Source of the DNA: an uncultured Clostridium sp.
GTDB lineage: Bacteria; Bacillota; Clostridia; TANB77; CAG-508
Reading direction: 5' to 3'
NCBI GenBank assembly: GCA_900551615.1
Contig: URWN01000025.1
Coordinates: forward strand, 1 to 20,041
Length of the DNA stretch: 20,041 nucleotides
Shown here one piece after another: positions 7,199-14,088 of the stretch. The notes beneath the pieces are model-generated. The model was not told where the DNA came from, searched no databases, and saw only the letters and a program-made list of their open reading frames with translations. Position numbers and translations under genes: made by a program. Numbering within the stretch: position 1 is the first letter of the stretch; each line of letters opens with the position of its first letter.

Positions 7199-7471
7199 AT
7201 GAAGATAATTAAAGAAGAACTACGATTTGAGGAAAACTTAAAGAAAAGACTTGAATTTATATGTGAGTTCTCAAAGGTTACTCCTACTTTTGTTAATGGT
7301 AGTATAAGAAAAATTGAGAAAACCAATATCTCTTATATTGAGCCACATAGAGTAATTGTAAAAGATACTACATTTCTGGTCTTTAACTATTCTAATGATG
7401 TTTATATATCCAATCTAGCAAAAAAGATAAAATTATCTGAATTAGAAGATTATATAAACAGCATAAAATAG
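7199..7471 (+). CDS. Hypothetical protein, 90 residues, left side of the element
   Basis: I do not recognise this protein. It is a soluble chain, beginning MKIIKEELRFEENL and ending in a basic, helical stretch (LAKKIKLSELEDYINSIK). It has no signal peptide, membrane segment or cysteine-rich motif. The GGATGG/AAAGGA region at 7182-7190 places ATG 7199 at a usable distance; the in-frame ATG at 7187 abuts the ribosome site. Codon use resembles the mobile element rather than the core genes. Position next to the recombinase would suit a small accessory such as a directionality factor, but no sequence evidence supports that. Confidence 0.6.
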   Translation: MKIIKEELRFEENLKKRLEFICEFSKVTPTFVNGSIRKIEKTNISYIEPHRVIVKDTTFLVFNYSNDVYISNLAKKIKLSELEDYINSIK

Positions 7472-7479
7472 CTAAAAAT

Positions 7480-7507
7480 TTGACATTTCTGAAAATCGTG
7501 ATATAAT
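7480..7507 (+). promoter_or_regulatory. Promoter of the recombinase leader
   Basis: TTGACA (7480-7485), 16 bases, TATAAT (7502-7507): near-perfect sigma-A promoter. The recombinase start is about 155 bases downstream, leaving a long leader. Confidence 0.85.
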
Positions 7508-7551
7508 ATCGACAGTAAATTATTTATGTTTACCTGTTAGGAGTTGATTAT

Positions 7552-7617
7552 ATGTTTTTGGTTTGTTCCAAGAAAATATATTGTAATATAAACAGATTTA
7601 AGAGATGTCAAGGATAA
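7552..7617 (+). CDS. Putative 21-residue leader peptide of the recombinase gene
   Basis: TTAGGAG lies 8 bases before ATG 7552, and the frame runs 21 codons to TAA at 7615-7617. The peptide begins MFLVCSKKIYC and continues with basic residues and another Cys. The same nonamer TGTTAGGAG is the ribosome site both here (7535-7543) and for the recombinase (7647-7655). The last codons form the 5' arm of a terminator hairpin (7600-7611), the standard geometry of translation-controlled attenuation. Function as a regulatory peptide is inferred from this arrangement. Confidence 0.6.
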   Translation: MFLVCSKKIYCNINRFKRCQG

Positions 7618-7648
7618 CTTGTGTGTTTTCTTTGATGTCTCTTTTTTG
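7600..7648 (+). promoter_or_regulatory. Attenuator hairpin before the recombinase
   Basis: AAGAGATGTCAA (7600-7611) pairs with TTGATGTCTCTT (7632-7643) with two G-U wobbles, loop 20 bases. The 3' arm runs straight into T's. The leader stop codon lies in the loop, so a ribosome finishing the leader would cover the 5' arm and prevent termination. Confidence 0.65.
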
Positions 7649-7664
7649 TTAGGAGGTATATAAA

Positions 7665-9596
7665 TTGGTTGAAGAAAAGAAAAAATGTGGATTGTATATG
7701 AGGGTTTCTACCGAAGACCAAGCTCGTGAAGGATTTAGTCTTCCAGAACAAAAAGAACGATTAGAAGCCTATTGTAAATTTAAGGATTATGAAATTGTAG
7801 ATTATTACCAAGATGCTGGAATAAGTGCAAAAACTGGTAATTATAGACCAGAATTTGAAAGATTAAAAGAAGATATTAAATCTAAAAAGATAAATACTGT
7901 TATTGCTCTAAAATTAGATAGATTTACAAGAAGTATTTATGATTGGGAAGAATTTATAAACTTTTTAGAGGAAAACGACGCTTATATAGGCTGTGTTAAT
8001 GATGACATAAATACAACTACTGCAAATGGTAAGATGGTTTCAAGACTTTTAGTAAGTGTAAGTCAAAATGAAATTGAAAGAACTAGCGAGAGAACTAAAA
8101 TAGGTTTATCAGGTGCAATAAAGCAAGGTCATATTCCACATATTGCTCCATTAGGCTATAAACATGAGAATAAAACTCTTGTAATAGATTATTCTACCAA
8201 AGATGTAGTTGTTAGAATATATGAGTTATACTATGAGGGCTATTCTTATAAGAAAATCAGTAATATCTTTAATGAAGAAAAAGTTTTAGGAAAAGATAAC
8301 TGGAGAGATTCTACAATACAAACTATTCTTGAAAATGAAATATATAAAGGCGACTTTGTTCATGGAAAAAGAACTAAATCCCCTACTTATTATGAAAATG
8401 TTGTAGAACCTATTATTTCAAAAGAAATGTGGGAAGATTGCCAAGTTCAGAAAAAGAAAAATTCAAGAAGTTATCAAAGAACATTAACTTACCTATATTT
8501 ACAGAAAATAAAATGTCCTAAATGTAATCGTATTTTAGGTGGTAAAGCTACTACAAAGAAAAATGGAAAGCCTTATTTCTATTACTATTGTAACGATTGC
8601 AAAATAACCATTAAAGAAAATGCCATAAATGAATACTTTAATCAATTTATAAATGAATTAGTAGAATATGATTCTGTTGTAAATCAATTCTTTTTACCAA
8701 TGATAAGACAAAGATTTGATGAGCCTAAGGAAAAGCTACAAACAGAGATTGATGAACAAAATGCAAAACTTGAACGAATTAGAAAGGCTTATATCAATGG
8801 GGCTTTTGACTTAGATGTATATACAAGCGAAACAGCTGTTATAGAAAAAACCATAAATAATCTAAAAGAAGAATTAGAAGCTACCAATTGTGTAGAAGAA
8901 TTAAGATTTACTCCAAAAGATATTTTATTAAAACGAGATATAGATTTTCTTAATAAGATGATTATGAATAAGCAATATAAAGAAATAACAAAAACATGGA
9001 AAGATTATACTCGTGATGAACAAGCTGAACTTATAATGAAGTATGTTGATGAGATAAAACTAACTTTTATAGGAAGTGAAGTAATTGTAAAAGAGATTAA
9101 TTTTAGAGACTCTATTTGTAAACCATGTCAAGAATTATATGATAAAGGATATATTGATACAACAAAACCTGTGCTATTAGGAAACGTATTAGGAAATGTC
9201 AGATTTAGTAACTATTTACCAGAAGAAGAATTTGGAGAAATAATAATGAGATTACAACAATATTATGATGTTCATTATACGGAAGCAATATATTATCTAC
9301 AAAAGCAAGTATTCTATTTTAATTTTGTTGAAGATAATAGTGCTATTGTTAGAGTATTCCCATTAGAAGATTATTACAAATTAGATCCAAATAATAAAAT
9401 GGAAGAATATCGATTTGGAATAATTTATATTAATGGTGATAATTATGATGACTTTGAAATTACAGAAGCAGATAATATTGAACCATTCTTTAATGCAATA
9501 CCAGACGATAATGAAACAACAATTAAATTTGAAAATGGAGAACGTAGTGAAATTGTTGTAAAACCAGTAAAATTCTCCGAAGAAGATACTAAATAA
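7665..9596 (+). CDS. Large serine recombinase (TnpX/TndX-like)
   Basis: This is the site-specific recombinase expected to excise and integrate the element. The N-terminal resolvase domain (about 7-150) carries the nucleophile Ser15 in MRVSTEDQ, ALKLDRFTR (Arg86, Arg89) and QNEIERTSERT (about 134-144). A recombinase DNA-binding domain follows (about 162-260, starting PLGYKHENK). A zinc ribbon has C284-x2-C287 and C309-x2-C312. Next come a coiled coil (about 350-410) and a C-terminal tail to 643. The tail after about 510 is acidic and aromatic and is not recognised. Total length is between TndX (533) and TnpX (707) as known for the family. I accept TTG 7665 because AGGAGG lies 8 bases upstream. 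Expression appears gated by the leader peptide and attenuator upstream. Confidence 0.94.
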   Translation: MVEEKKKCGLYMRVSTEDQAREGFSLPEQKERLEAYCKFKDYEIVDYYQDAGISAKTGNYRPEFERLKEDIKSKKINTVIALKLDRFTRSIYDWEEFINFLEENDAYIGCVNDDINTTTANGKMVSRLLVSVSQNEIERTSERTKIGLSGAIKQGHIPHIAPLGYKHENKTLVIDYSTKDVVVRIYELYYEGYSYKKISNIFNEEKVLGKDNWRDSTIQTILENEIYKGDFVHGKRTKSPTYYENVVEPIISKEMWEDCQVQKKKNSRSYQRTLTYLYLQKIKCPKCNRILGGKATTKKNGKPYFYYYCNDCKITIKENAINEYFNQFINELVEYDSVVNQFFLPMIRQRFDEPKEKLQTEIDEQNAKLERIRKAYINGAFDLDVYTSETAVIEKTINNLKEELEATNCVEELRFTPKDILLKRDIDFLNKMIMNKQYKEITKTWKDYTRDEQAELIMKYVDEIKLTFIGSEVIVKEINFRDSICKPCQELYDKGYIDTTKPVLLGNVLGNVRFSNYLPEEEFGEIIMRLQQYYDVHYTEAIYYLQKQVFYFNFVEDNSAIVRVFPLEDYYKLDPNNKMEEYRFGIIYINGDNYDDFEITEADNIEPFFNAIPDDNETTIKFENGERSEIVVKPVKFSEEDTK

Positions 9597-9639
9597 TTGT
9601 TGCAACTTTTACTTTGGTTATGGGCTATGTTGCAACAAT
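9596..9639 (+). repeat. Inverted repeat after the recombinase gene
   Basis: ATTGTTGCAAC (9596-9606) is perfectly inverted as GTTGCAACAAT (9629-9639), 22 bases apart. The left arm touches the recombinase stop codon. It lacks a downstream T-run, so it is probably not a simple terminator. Confidence 0.6.
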
Positions 9640-9702
9640 CAAATTAACGTGGCACGTTTTGTTTTTACAAAGTAAAAATGAAAGTGACGATAGTTAATTT
9701 GA
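9639..9702 (+). repeat. Extended imperfect palindrome upstream of the relaxase
   Basis: TCAAATTAAC (9639-9648) is perfectly inverted as GTTAATTTGA (9693-9702). Inside, TTTTTAC-AAA-GTAAAAA (9662-9678) forms a perfect core hairpin, and the intervening arms match partially (GGCACGTTTT against AAAGTGAC). The whole 64 bases could extrude as a cruciform. Confidence 0.6.
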
Positions 9703-9729
9703 ATAAATTTTATCCAATTGGGAGAAAAT

Positions 9730-9830
9730 TTATTGCCTCGCAGAGCCCCCGAGTTTTGATAGTATGTCAAAACTCATAGGGGGTTAGGACTTATGACAGA
9801 GTCAAAGTCCTATGCTTCGAAGCAAGTTCT
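9730..9830 (+). other. Candidate oriT for the MobV relaxase
   Basis: Three hairpins stand in a row just before the relaxase gene: CCCCC+GAGTTTTGA (9746-9759) with TCAAAACTC (9767-9775) and GGGGG (9779-9783); TAGGACTT (9785-9792) with AAGTCCTA (9805-9812); and the perfect palindrome GCTTCGAAGC (9814-9823). MobV relaxases nick at structured sites of this kind, usually directly upstream of their own gene. The block is also much richer in G+C than its surroundings. No nick site can be assigned from sequence alone. Confidence 0.55.
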
Positions 9831-9844
9831 AAAGGAGGAAAAAG

Positions 9845-11263
9845 ATGGAGCAAGAATTAGCATATTCTTTTCACTTAGGTAGTGATAAAAATAAAAGTAA
9901 AGTAGCTAAAAAAACAGCTAAAGGAAATGTGTCTGGTACTACTTCTCTATCAAATAATGCTATACAAAATGCAAATGATTTATCTAGAGCAAACAAACAT
10001 AACTTGCGAGATTATGATAATCAAAGAGAATTGATTACAACAATATATGGAACTAACGATATTGTTGAAGATGTTAAGCAGGTATATTTAGATGAATTTG
10101 AAGAAGCTCGTATTGAGTTTAATAATAAGCAGACTAGAAATGATAGAAAAATTAATAATTATTTTGAAAAGGCATGTACATTACAGAACGATATTGCTTG
10201 TGAAATTATAATAGAACTTGGAGATATGGATTTTTGGCAAGACAAAGATGATGAGTATAGATTCAAAATGATTGATGTATATAATGAGCAAATACAAGAC
10301 TTAAATAAAATAGTACCAAACTTTAAGGTAGCTAATGCAACAATTCATTTTGATGAAACCTCTCCCCACATGCATGTTATTGGTGTACCAGTAATTGATA
10401 ATTGTAAAAAAGGTATGAAAAAACAAGTTGGTAAATCAAAAGTGTTTACCAAAGAGTCATTAACAGCTATTCAAGATAAAATGAGAAATGCCTGTATCAA
10501 GTCTTATAACAAGTTTTATGGTGTTGATAGTAGGCTAAAAGCTAAACAAAAAGGCAGAAATCAAGACATCAATGTAAAAGAAATGGATAATTACAGAGAA
10601 ATAAAGAAAAGACTTGAACAGCAAAAGCAAAAACTTGAAAATGCTAATAAACGAACTAAAAAGCTAGATAATTCAAGTAAAGGTATAATTGAGTTGTTAG
10701 ATAACTTAAAGCCTATGCCCTTTAATAAAAATAATAGCCAAATTTCAAACGAGAATATAGAAAATATCAAAGATTATATTAAAGACGTAACAGATGTCAC
10801 TCAGACAGTTAGAAGTGTAAATGACTTAAATATGTCGATTAAAGATTTTGAACATGCTACTTCTAAAATAGAAAGTGAAAACTATTCACTTAAAGAGCAA
10901 ATAGGAATTAAAGATAAAGAGATTAATGAATTAAAGGATGAATTATCCGTTAAAGATAAAGCAATTATCAAATTAAGTAGTGCTTTAGAAACAGCTAAAA
11001 CGGAATTAAGTAAATTTAAGGGGTTTTGGAAATCACTTATTAAAAGATTTCAAATGAAAATATTTGATGAAAAATATTATGATATTCCAGAAGATAAACG
11101 AAGCTATACTCTTGTGGCAGAAGATTTAGAAAAAAGTGGAATATTTGATAATAACGATTCAGATATAGTTCATAATCCTACAAGAAAAGTATTAACCAAT
11201 GATGAATTAGCTGAAATACAAGCTAAAAAAGGAAAAAAGAAAAACGATTATAACCTAAACTAA
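9845..11263 (+). CDS. MobV-family relaxase (Mob/Pre plasmid mobilization protein)
   Basis: Relaxases of this family nick oriT and carry the transferred strand into the recipient. The N-terminal Mob_Pre domain (about residues 1-235) shows the family motifs. SRANKHNLRDYDN (H52, N53, R55) is the motif proposed to hold the catalytic residue. Further on are a region with ACTLQNDIACEIII (110-123) and the metal-binding motif IHFDETSPHMHVIGVPV (H168, D170, E171, H175, H177). A long charged coiled coil follows (about 245-400), then a basic C-terminus. The 472-residue length is usual. AAAGGAGG lies 6 bases before the ATG. It corresponds to TnpZ of Tn4451. The candidate oriT lies immediately upstream, and three small element genes follow closely. 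Confidence 0.92.
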   Translation: MEQELAYSFHLGSDKNKSKVAKKTAKGNVSGTTSLSNNAIQNANDLSRANKHNLRDYDNQRELITTIYGTNDIVEDVKQVYLDEFEEARIEFNNKQTRNDRKINNYFEKACTLQNDIACEIIIELGDMDFWQDKDDEYRFKMIDVYNEQIQDLNKIVPNFKVANATIHFDETSPHMHVIGVPVIDNCKKGMKKQVGKSKVFTKESLTAIQDKMRNACIKSYNKFYGVDSRLKAKQKGRNQDINVKEMDNYREIKKRLEQQKQKLENANKRTKKLDNSSKGIIELLDNLKPMPFNKNNSQISNENIENIKDYIKDVTDVTQTVRSVNDLNMSIKDFEHATSKIESENYSLKEQIGIKDKEINELKDELSVKDKAIIKLSSALETAKTELSKFKGFWKSLIKRFQMKIFDEKYYDIPEDKRSYTLVAEDLEKSGIFDNNDSDIVHNPTRKVLTNDELAEIQAKKGKKKNDYNLN

Positions 11264-11279
11264 AGGAGGTATTTAATAT

Positions 11280-11585
11280 ATGTCAAATCAAGATAAAATA
11301 TATTTTAGCAAACAAGAATACAATAAATTAATGCAAATAATAAATGATAATCTAAAGTGCAAAGATGATGATATTAGATACAGAGCTACAAGATTAAAAG
11401 AAAAATTTGATAATTATGTTTTTTTGTATGAAAAAGAAACTAATGGAGAATTAGAAGAAGGTGTAATATATCTTGCTTATACAAATGAATTAAAATGGCT
11501 TGTACAAGAATGTATGTATCTAGTAAGGAAGAAAGCTAAAAAAGATTATTATGAAGAATTAAGCTTAAAATCAAAAAAGGAGTGA
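11280..11585 (+). CDS. Hypothetical element protein, 101 residues
   Basis: Not recognised. It is a soluble, highly charged, helical protein beginning MSNQDKIYFSKQEYNKL, with a conserved-looking aromatic patch (YVFLYEKETNGELEEG) in the middle. There is no signal peptide or membrane segment. AAAGGAGG lies about 9 bases before the ATG, and the gene starts 17 bases after the relaxase, so it is almost certainly co-transcribed. It ends in TGA. A role in mobilization or element maintenance is suggested only by position. Confidence 0.7.
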   Translation: MSNQDKIYFSKQEYNKLMQIINDNLKCKDDDIRYRATRLKEKFDNYVFLYEKETNGELEEGVIYLAYTNELKWLVQECMYLVRKKAKKDYYEELSLKSKKE

Positions 11586-11592
11586 AATAATT

Positions 11593-11982
11593 ATGAATAA
11601 TGAATTATCAAAAACAAAGATAGATGAAAAAACTGGAATTGAATATCATTTAGAGGGAGATTATTATATTCCAAATCTTACAATGCCAAAACAAGAAAAG
11701 ATAACTCTTAATAAATATGGCAGAATGAGATTAAATTACCTAAAAGAGCATAAAAAAGCTGACTATTCAATAATGCTTTTAGATGGTACACTAAACACTC
11801 ATCTAAAAGAGATTCAAGAACAAGCTATATCAAGAGTTGAACAAATTATTAAACAACTAAAAGATAATAGTGATTTAACCGAAGAAATGAAAAATACAGA
11901 TATGCTTTATTGGGTTGGAACTATGAATGCTATTAAAAATCAAGCTGAAGAAATAGTTTTTAATGAATTAATATATGTGTAG
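11593..11982 (+). CDS. tnpV: TnpV family transposon-encoded protein
   Basis: This matches the TnpV family, found in Tn4451-like mobilizable transposons. The diagnostic layout is present: an N-terminal GIEYHLEGDYYIPNLTMP, then YGRMRLNYLKEHKKADYSIMLL, LNTHLKEIQEQA in the middle, and a C-terminal MLYWVGTMNAIKNQAEEIV. The family is small (about 110-130 residues), cytosolic and helical, and its biochemical role is not established. AAGGAG at the end of the preceding gene serves as ribosome site, so the two are tightly coupled. Its presence is the main reason to place the element in the Tn4451 group. Confidence 0.85.
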   Translation: MNNELSKTKIDEKTGIEYHLEGDYYIPNLTMPKQEKITLNKYGRMRLNYLKEHKKADYSIMLLDGTLNTHLKEIQEQAISRVEQIIKQLKDNSDLTEEMKNTDMLYWVGTMNAIKNQAEEIVFNELIYV

Positions 11983-11994
11983 GAGATGGTGCAA

Positions 11995-12276
11995 ATGAAG
12001 AATTTAAGAGAAGTAAAAGATGATTTATTAAAAGAGTGGTTAGAATTTCGAGAAGAAACAGCATTTTGTGAGATGACTCCTCAAGATAAGAAATATTGTA
12101 TCTATTTTGAAGAAATTGCAGAGAGAATACTAAAAAATGTCCCTGAACAGAATAAAAAATATGTTCAAAAACAACTTGATCAACTTGAAAAAAACTTTAT
12201 GAATTACCTATATTACTGGAATGAGAAATATTATAGAAATGGTTTTGTGGATGTGATTGAGTTGTTAGAAATATAA
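11995..12276 (+). CDS. Hypothetical element protein, 93 residues
   Basis: Not recognised. It is a small, acidic, helical protein rich in aromatic residues (FMNYLYYWNEKYYRNGF near the C-terminus), with one Cys pair, no signal peptide and no membrane segment. I prefer ATG 11995 over ATG 11986 because TAGGAG (11980-11985) lies 9 bases upstream of the former and touches the latter. It follows tnpV by 12 bases, so it belongs to the same transcript. It is the last intact gene of the element, and a hairpin terminator follows. Confidence 0.65.
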   Translation: MKNLREVKDDLLKEWLEFREETAFCEMTPQDKKYCIYFEEIAERILKNVPEQNKKYVQKQLDQLEKNFMNYLYYWNEKYYRNGFVDVIELLEI

Positions 12277-12281
12277 ATTAC

Positions 12282-12320
12282 AGGATGTAGAGAATTAAGT
12301 GTGTTCCCTACATCTTATTT
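12282..12320 (+). terminator. Terminator at the right side of the element
   Basis: AGGATGTAG (12282-12290) pairs with CTACATCTT (12308-12316) with one wobble around a 17-base loop. T-rich sequence (TTATTTTATTTT) follows. It ends the relaxase-tnpV transcript. Confidence 0.6.
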
Positions 12321-12344
12321 TATTTTCAAATATTGGCTTTTTTA

Positions 12345-12373
12345 TTGTAAAAATCGACTAAAATTGATATAAT
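12345..12373 (+). promoter_or_regulatory. Promoter ahead of the decayed membrane gene
   Basis: TTGTAA (12345-12350), 17 bases, perfect TATAAT (12368-12373). A ribosome site AGGGGAG (12399-12405) follows, but no start codon lies at the right distance. Confidence 0.55.
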
Positions 12374-12409
12374 AGGTGCGAGATAAATAGTAAGTTGTAG
12401 GGGAGATAA

Positions 12410-12946
12410 AGTAATAGAGAAAATAAAAAATATATTCCAATAATTATATTATTAGATATAATTATTTACACATTAATAATTGTTACTTTATACTTAATAT
12501 TATATTTCTGTAAATTAATGTTTAGAGAATGGATATATATAATATCTGCAATAATAATTATGTTTGGTTTTATTGTTGGAATAATACAATTGCTTTTAAA
12601 GATTAAGAAAAAAATTGTAAAGATTATTCTAATAAGCACATTTATTATGTTATTTTTAATATCAACTTCAATAATTTATTTTTTTGGAGCATTTGGCTAT
12701 ACACCTGAACATGTTGTCGAAAAGGATGGGCAAAAGTTTGTTGCATATGTGAGTGGATTTAAGAGAACTTATGTGAATTACTAGGATTATAAAAATATGT
12801 TTGTAGTTGAAAATCAGAAAAGAATAGAAGAATATTATGGCAAGGGTGGATTTGATACAATAGAAAATAAATATGGATATGAATATAATGTTGAAAGGAC
12901 AACATACTACGATGAAAAGGGAGAGATTATATCTATAAATGAATAG
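12410..12946 (+). pseudogene. Decayed membrane protein gene (in-frame stop, start lost)
   Basis: One frame is readable from 12410 to the stop at 12944-12946, broken by a TAG at 12782-12784. The N-terminal part encodes about three hydrophobic helices (for example PIIILLDIIIYTLIIVTL and IIIMFGFIVGIIQLLL). A soluble tail holds PEHVVEKDGQKFVAYVSGF. After the stop the same frame continues with DYKNMFVVENQKRIEEYYG and ends with YYDEKGEIISINE, clearly the natural C-terminus. A good promoter and ribosome site lie upstream, yet no ATG, GTG or TTG stands at the expected place. ATG at 12518 would start inside the second helix. Function is unknown. It could belong to the element's right end or to the chromosome. 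Confidence 0.75.
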
Positions 12947-12995
12947 ACAAATTACAAGGTGTATTTTTAATTTTATTCGAACATCAAAAAAAATA

Positions 12996-13024
12996 TTGAC
13001 TTTAATTCAATAATGTGATATTTT
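12996..13024 (+). promoter_or_regulatory. Extended -10 promoter of the detoxification operon
   Basis: TTGACT (12996-13001), 17 bases, TATTTT (13019-13024) preceded by TG at 13016-13017. It lies 32 bases upstream of the rubrerythrin start. No convincing PerR-type box was seen. Confidence 0.7.
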
Positions 13025-13056
13025 GCATAGATAAAAAGTATTAGGAGGTAGTAATT

Positions 13057-13596
13057 ATGGAATTAAAAGGATCAAAAACAGAGCAAAATTTAATGACGGC
13101 TTTTGCCGGAGAATCTCAGGCAAGAAATAAATATACATATTTTGCTAGTAAAGCAAAAAAAGAAGGATATGAACAAATAGCTGCAATTTTCCAAGAAACA
13201 GCTGATAATGAAAAAGAACATGCAAAAATGTGGTTTAAATTATTAAATGGTGGAGAAATTGGAACAACAGCTGAGAACTTAAAAGCTGCTGCTGATGGAG
13301 AAAATTATGAATGGACAGATATGTATGCTGAATTTGCTAAAATAGCTAAAGAAGAAAGTTTTGACCATATTGCATACTTATTTGAAGAAGTTGGCAAAAT
13401 TGAAAAAGAACATGAAGAAAGATATTTAAAATTATTAGAAAATGTAAAAGATGGAAAAGTGTTTGAAGCAGGAGAAGTTAAAATATGGAAATGTAGAAAT
13501 TGTGGACATATTGTTGTTGGAACAAAAGCTCCAGAAGTTTGCCCTGTATGTAGCCATCCAAAAGCATATTTCGAAATTAAAGCTGAAAATTATTAA
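13057..13596 (+). CDS. rbr: Rubrerythrin
   Basis: Rubrerythrin reduces hydrogen peroxide to water in anaerobes at a non-haem diiron site. The N-terminal ferritin-like domain (about 1-140) holds the ligand pattern E19, E52-x2-H55 (DNEKEHAKMW), E92, EE99-100 and E116-x2-H119 (KIEKEH). The C-terminal rubredoxin domain (about 143-179) has CRNCG (C146, C149) and CPVCSHP (C162, C165), which bind the electron-entry iron. The 179-residue length is standard. ATTAGGAGG precedes the ATG. It leads an apparent operon with superoxide reductase, flavodiiron protein and rubredoxin; no terminator is seen between these genes. Confidence 0.97.
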   Translation: MELKGSKTEQNLMTAFAGESQARNKYTYFASKAKKEGYEQIAAIFQETADNEKEHAKMWFKLLNGGEIGTTAENLKAAADGENYEWTDMYAEFAKIAKEESFDHIAYLFEEVGKIEKEHEERYLKLLENVKDGKVFEAGEVKIWKCRNCGHIVVGTKAPEVCPVCSHPKAYFEIKAENY

Positions 13597-13648
13597 AATA
13601 TAGGAAAACTATTCTTATGAGAAATATAAATTAATATGGAGGGAATTT

Positions 13649-14029
13649 ATGAAAAAAGAATTAGTAATAAAAAGATGTTCTAAATGTCAAGCTTTAGTTG
13701 AAGTCATAAAAGATTGTACTAGTGATAATTGTAGTATTAAATGTTGCGGTGAAGAAATGATAGAATTAGCTCCAAATAGTGTAGACGCATCTTTTGAAAA
13801 ACATGTACCAAACTATGAAACAATAGATAATCATATAATTGTAAAGGTTAACCATGTTATGGAGGAAGACCATTTTATAGAATGGATTGCAATGTTAGCA
13901 AATAATAAAATTATAAAGAAATTTTTATTGCCAGGTGAAGAAGCCTGTGTAATATTTCCATATGTTAAAGGAAGTAAAATTTATTCTTTTTGTAATAAAC
14001 ATGGACTTTGGTCAAAAGAAGTTGAATAA
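13649..14029 (+). CDS. dfx: Desulfoferrodoxin (superoxide reductase)
   Basis: The enzyme reduces superoxide to hydrogen peroxide without making oxygen. The N-terminal desulforedoxin-type centre has C10-x2-C13 and the adjacent pair C32-C33. The catalytic centre shows EKHVP (E50, K51, H52), VNHVMEEDHFIEWI (H69, H75) and FCNKHGLW (C115, H118), giving the four-His-one-Cys iron site. The 126-residue, two-centre form is typical of clostridia. GGAGGG precedes the ATG. The peroxide it makes is removed by the rubrerythrin encoded just upstream. Electrons probably come from the rubredoxin at the operon end. Confidence 0.96.
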   Translation: MKKELVIKRCSKCQALVEVIKDCTSDNCSIKCCGEEMIELAPNSVDASFEKHVPNYETIDNHIIVKVNHVMEEDHFIEWIAMLANNKIIKKFLLPGEEACVIFPYVKGSKIYSFCNKHGLWSKEVE

Positions 14030-14088
14030 ATATAGATAAATTAAACTTTTGGTGTGAGATTTGTTACATAGAAAGGACTGTGATAAAA

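Larger units (their letters stand above)
7181..12316 (+). mobile_element. Integrated mobilizable element of the Tn4451/TnpX type (ends approximate)
   Basis: This block contains a large serine recombinase, a MobV relaxase, a TnpV-family protein and small unknown genes, all on the plus strand. That is the hallmark set of Tn4451-like mobilizable transposons. Codon choice also differs: the element uses many GGT, ACT, CCT and CTT codons, while flanking core genes favour GGA, ACA, CCA and TTA. It carries no resistance or other recognisable cargo and no type IV secretion genes, so it would depend on a helper for transfer. The true left and right termini are not resolved. Serine recombinases leave very short core repeats, and only weak candidates were seen. 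Confidence 0.65.

Noticed and set aside
7091..12983. TTCGAAC at 7092-7098 and 12977-12983 as attachment-site core
   Set aside because: A 7-base match this far apart is expected by chance and does not extend into flanking sequence.
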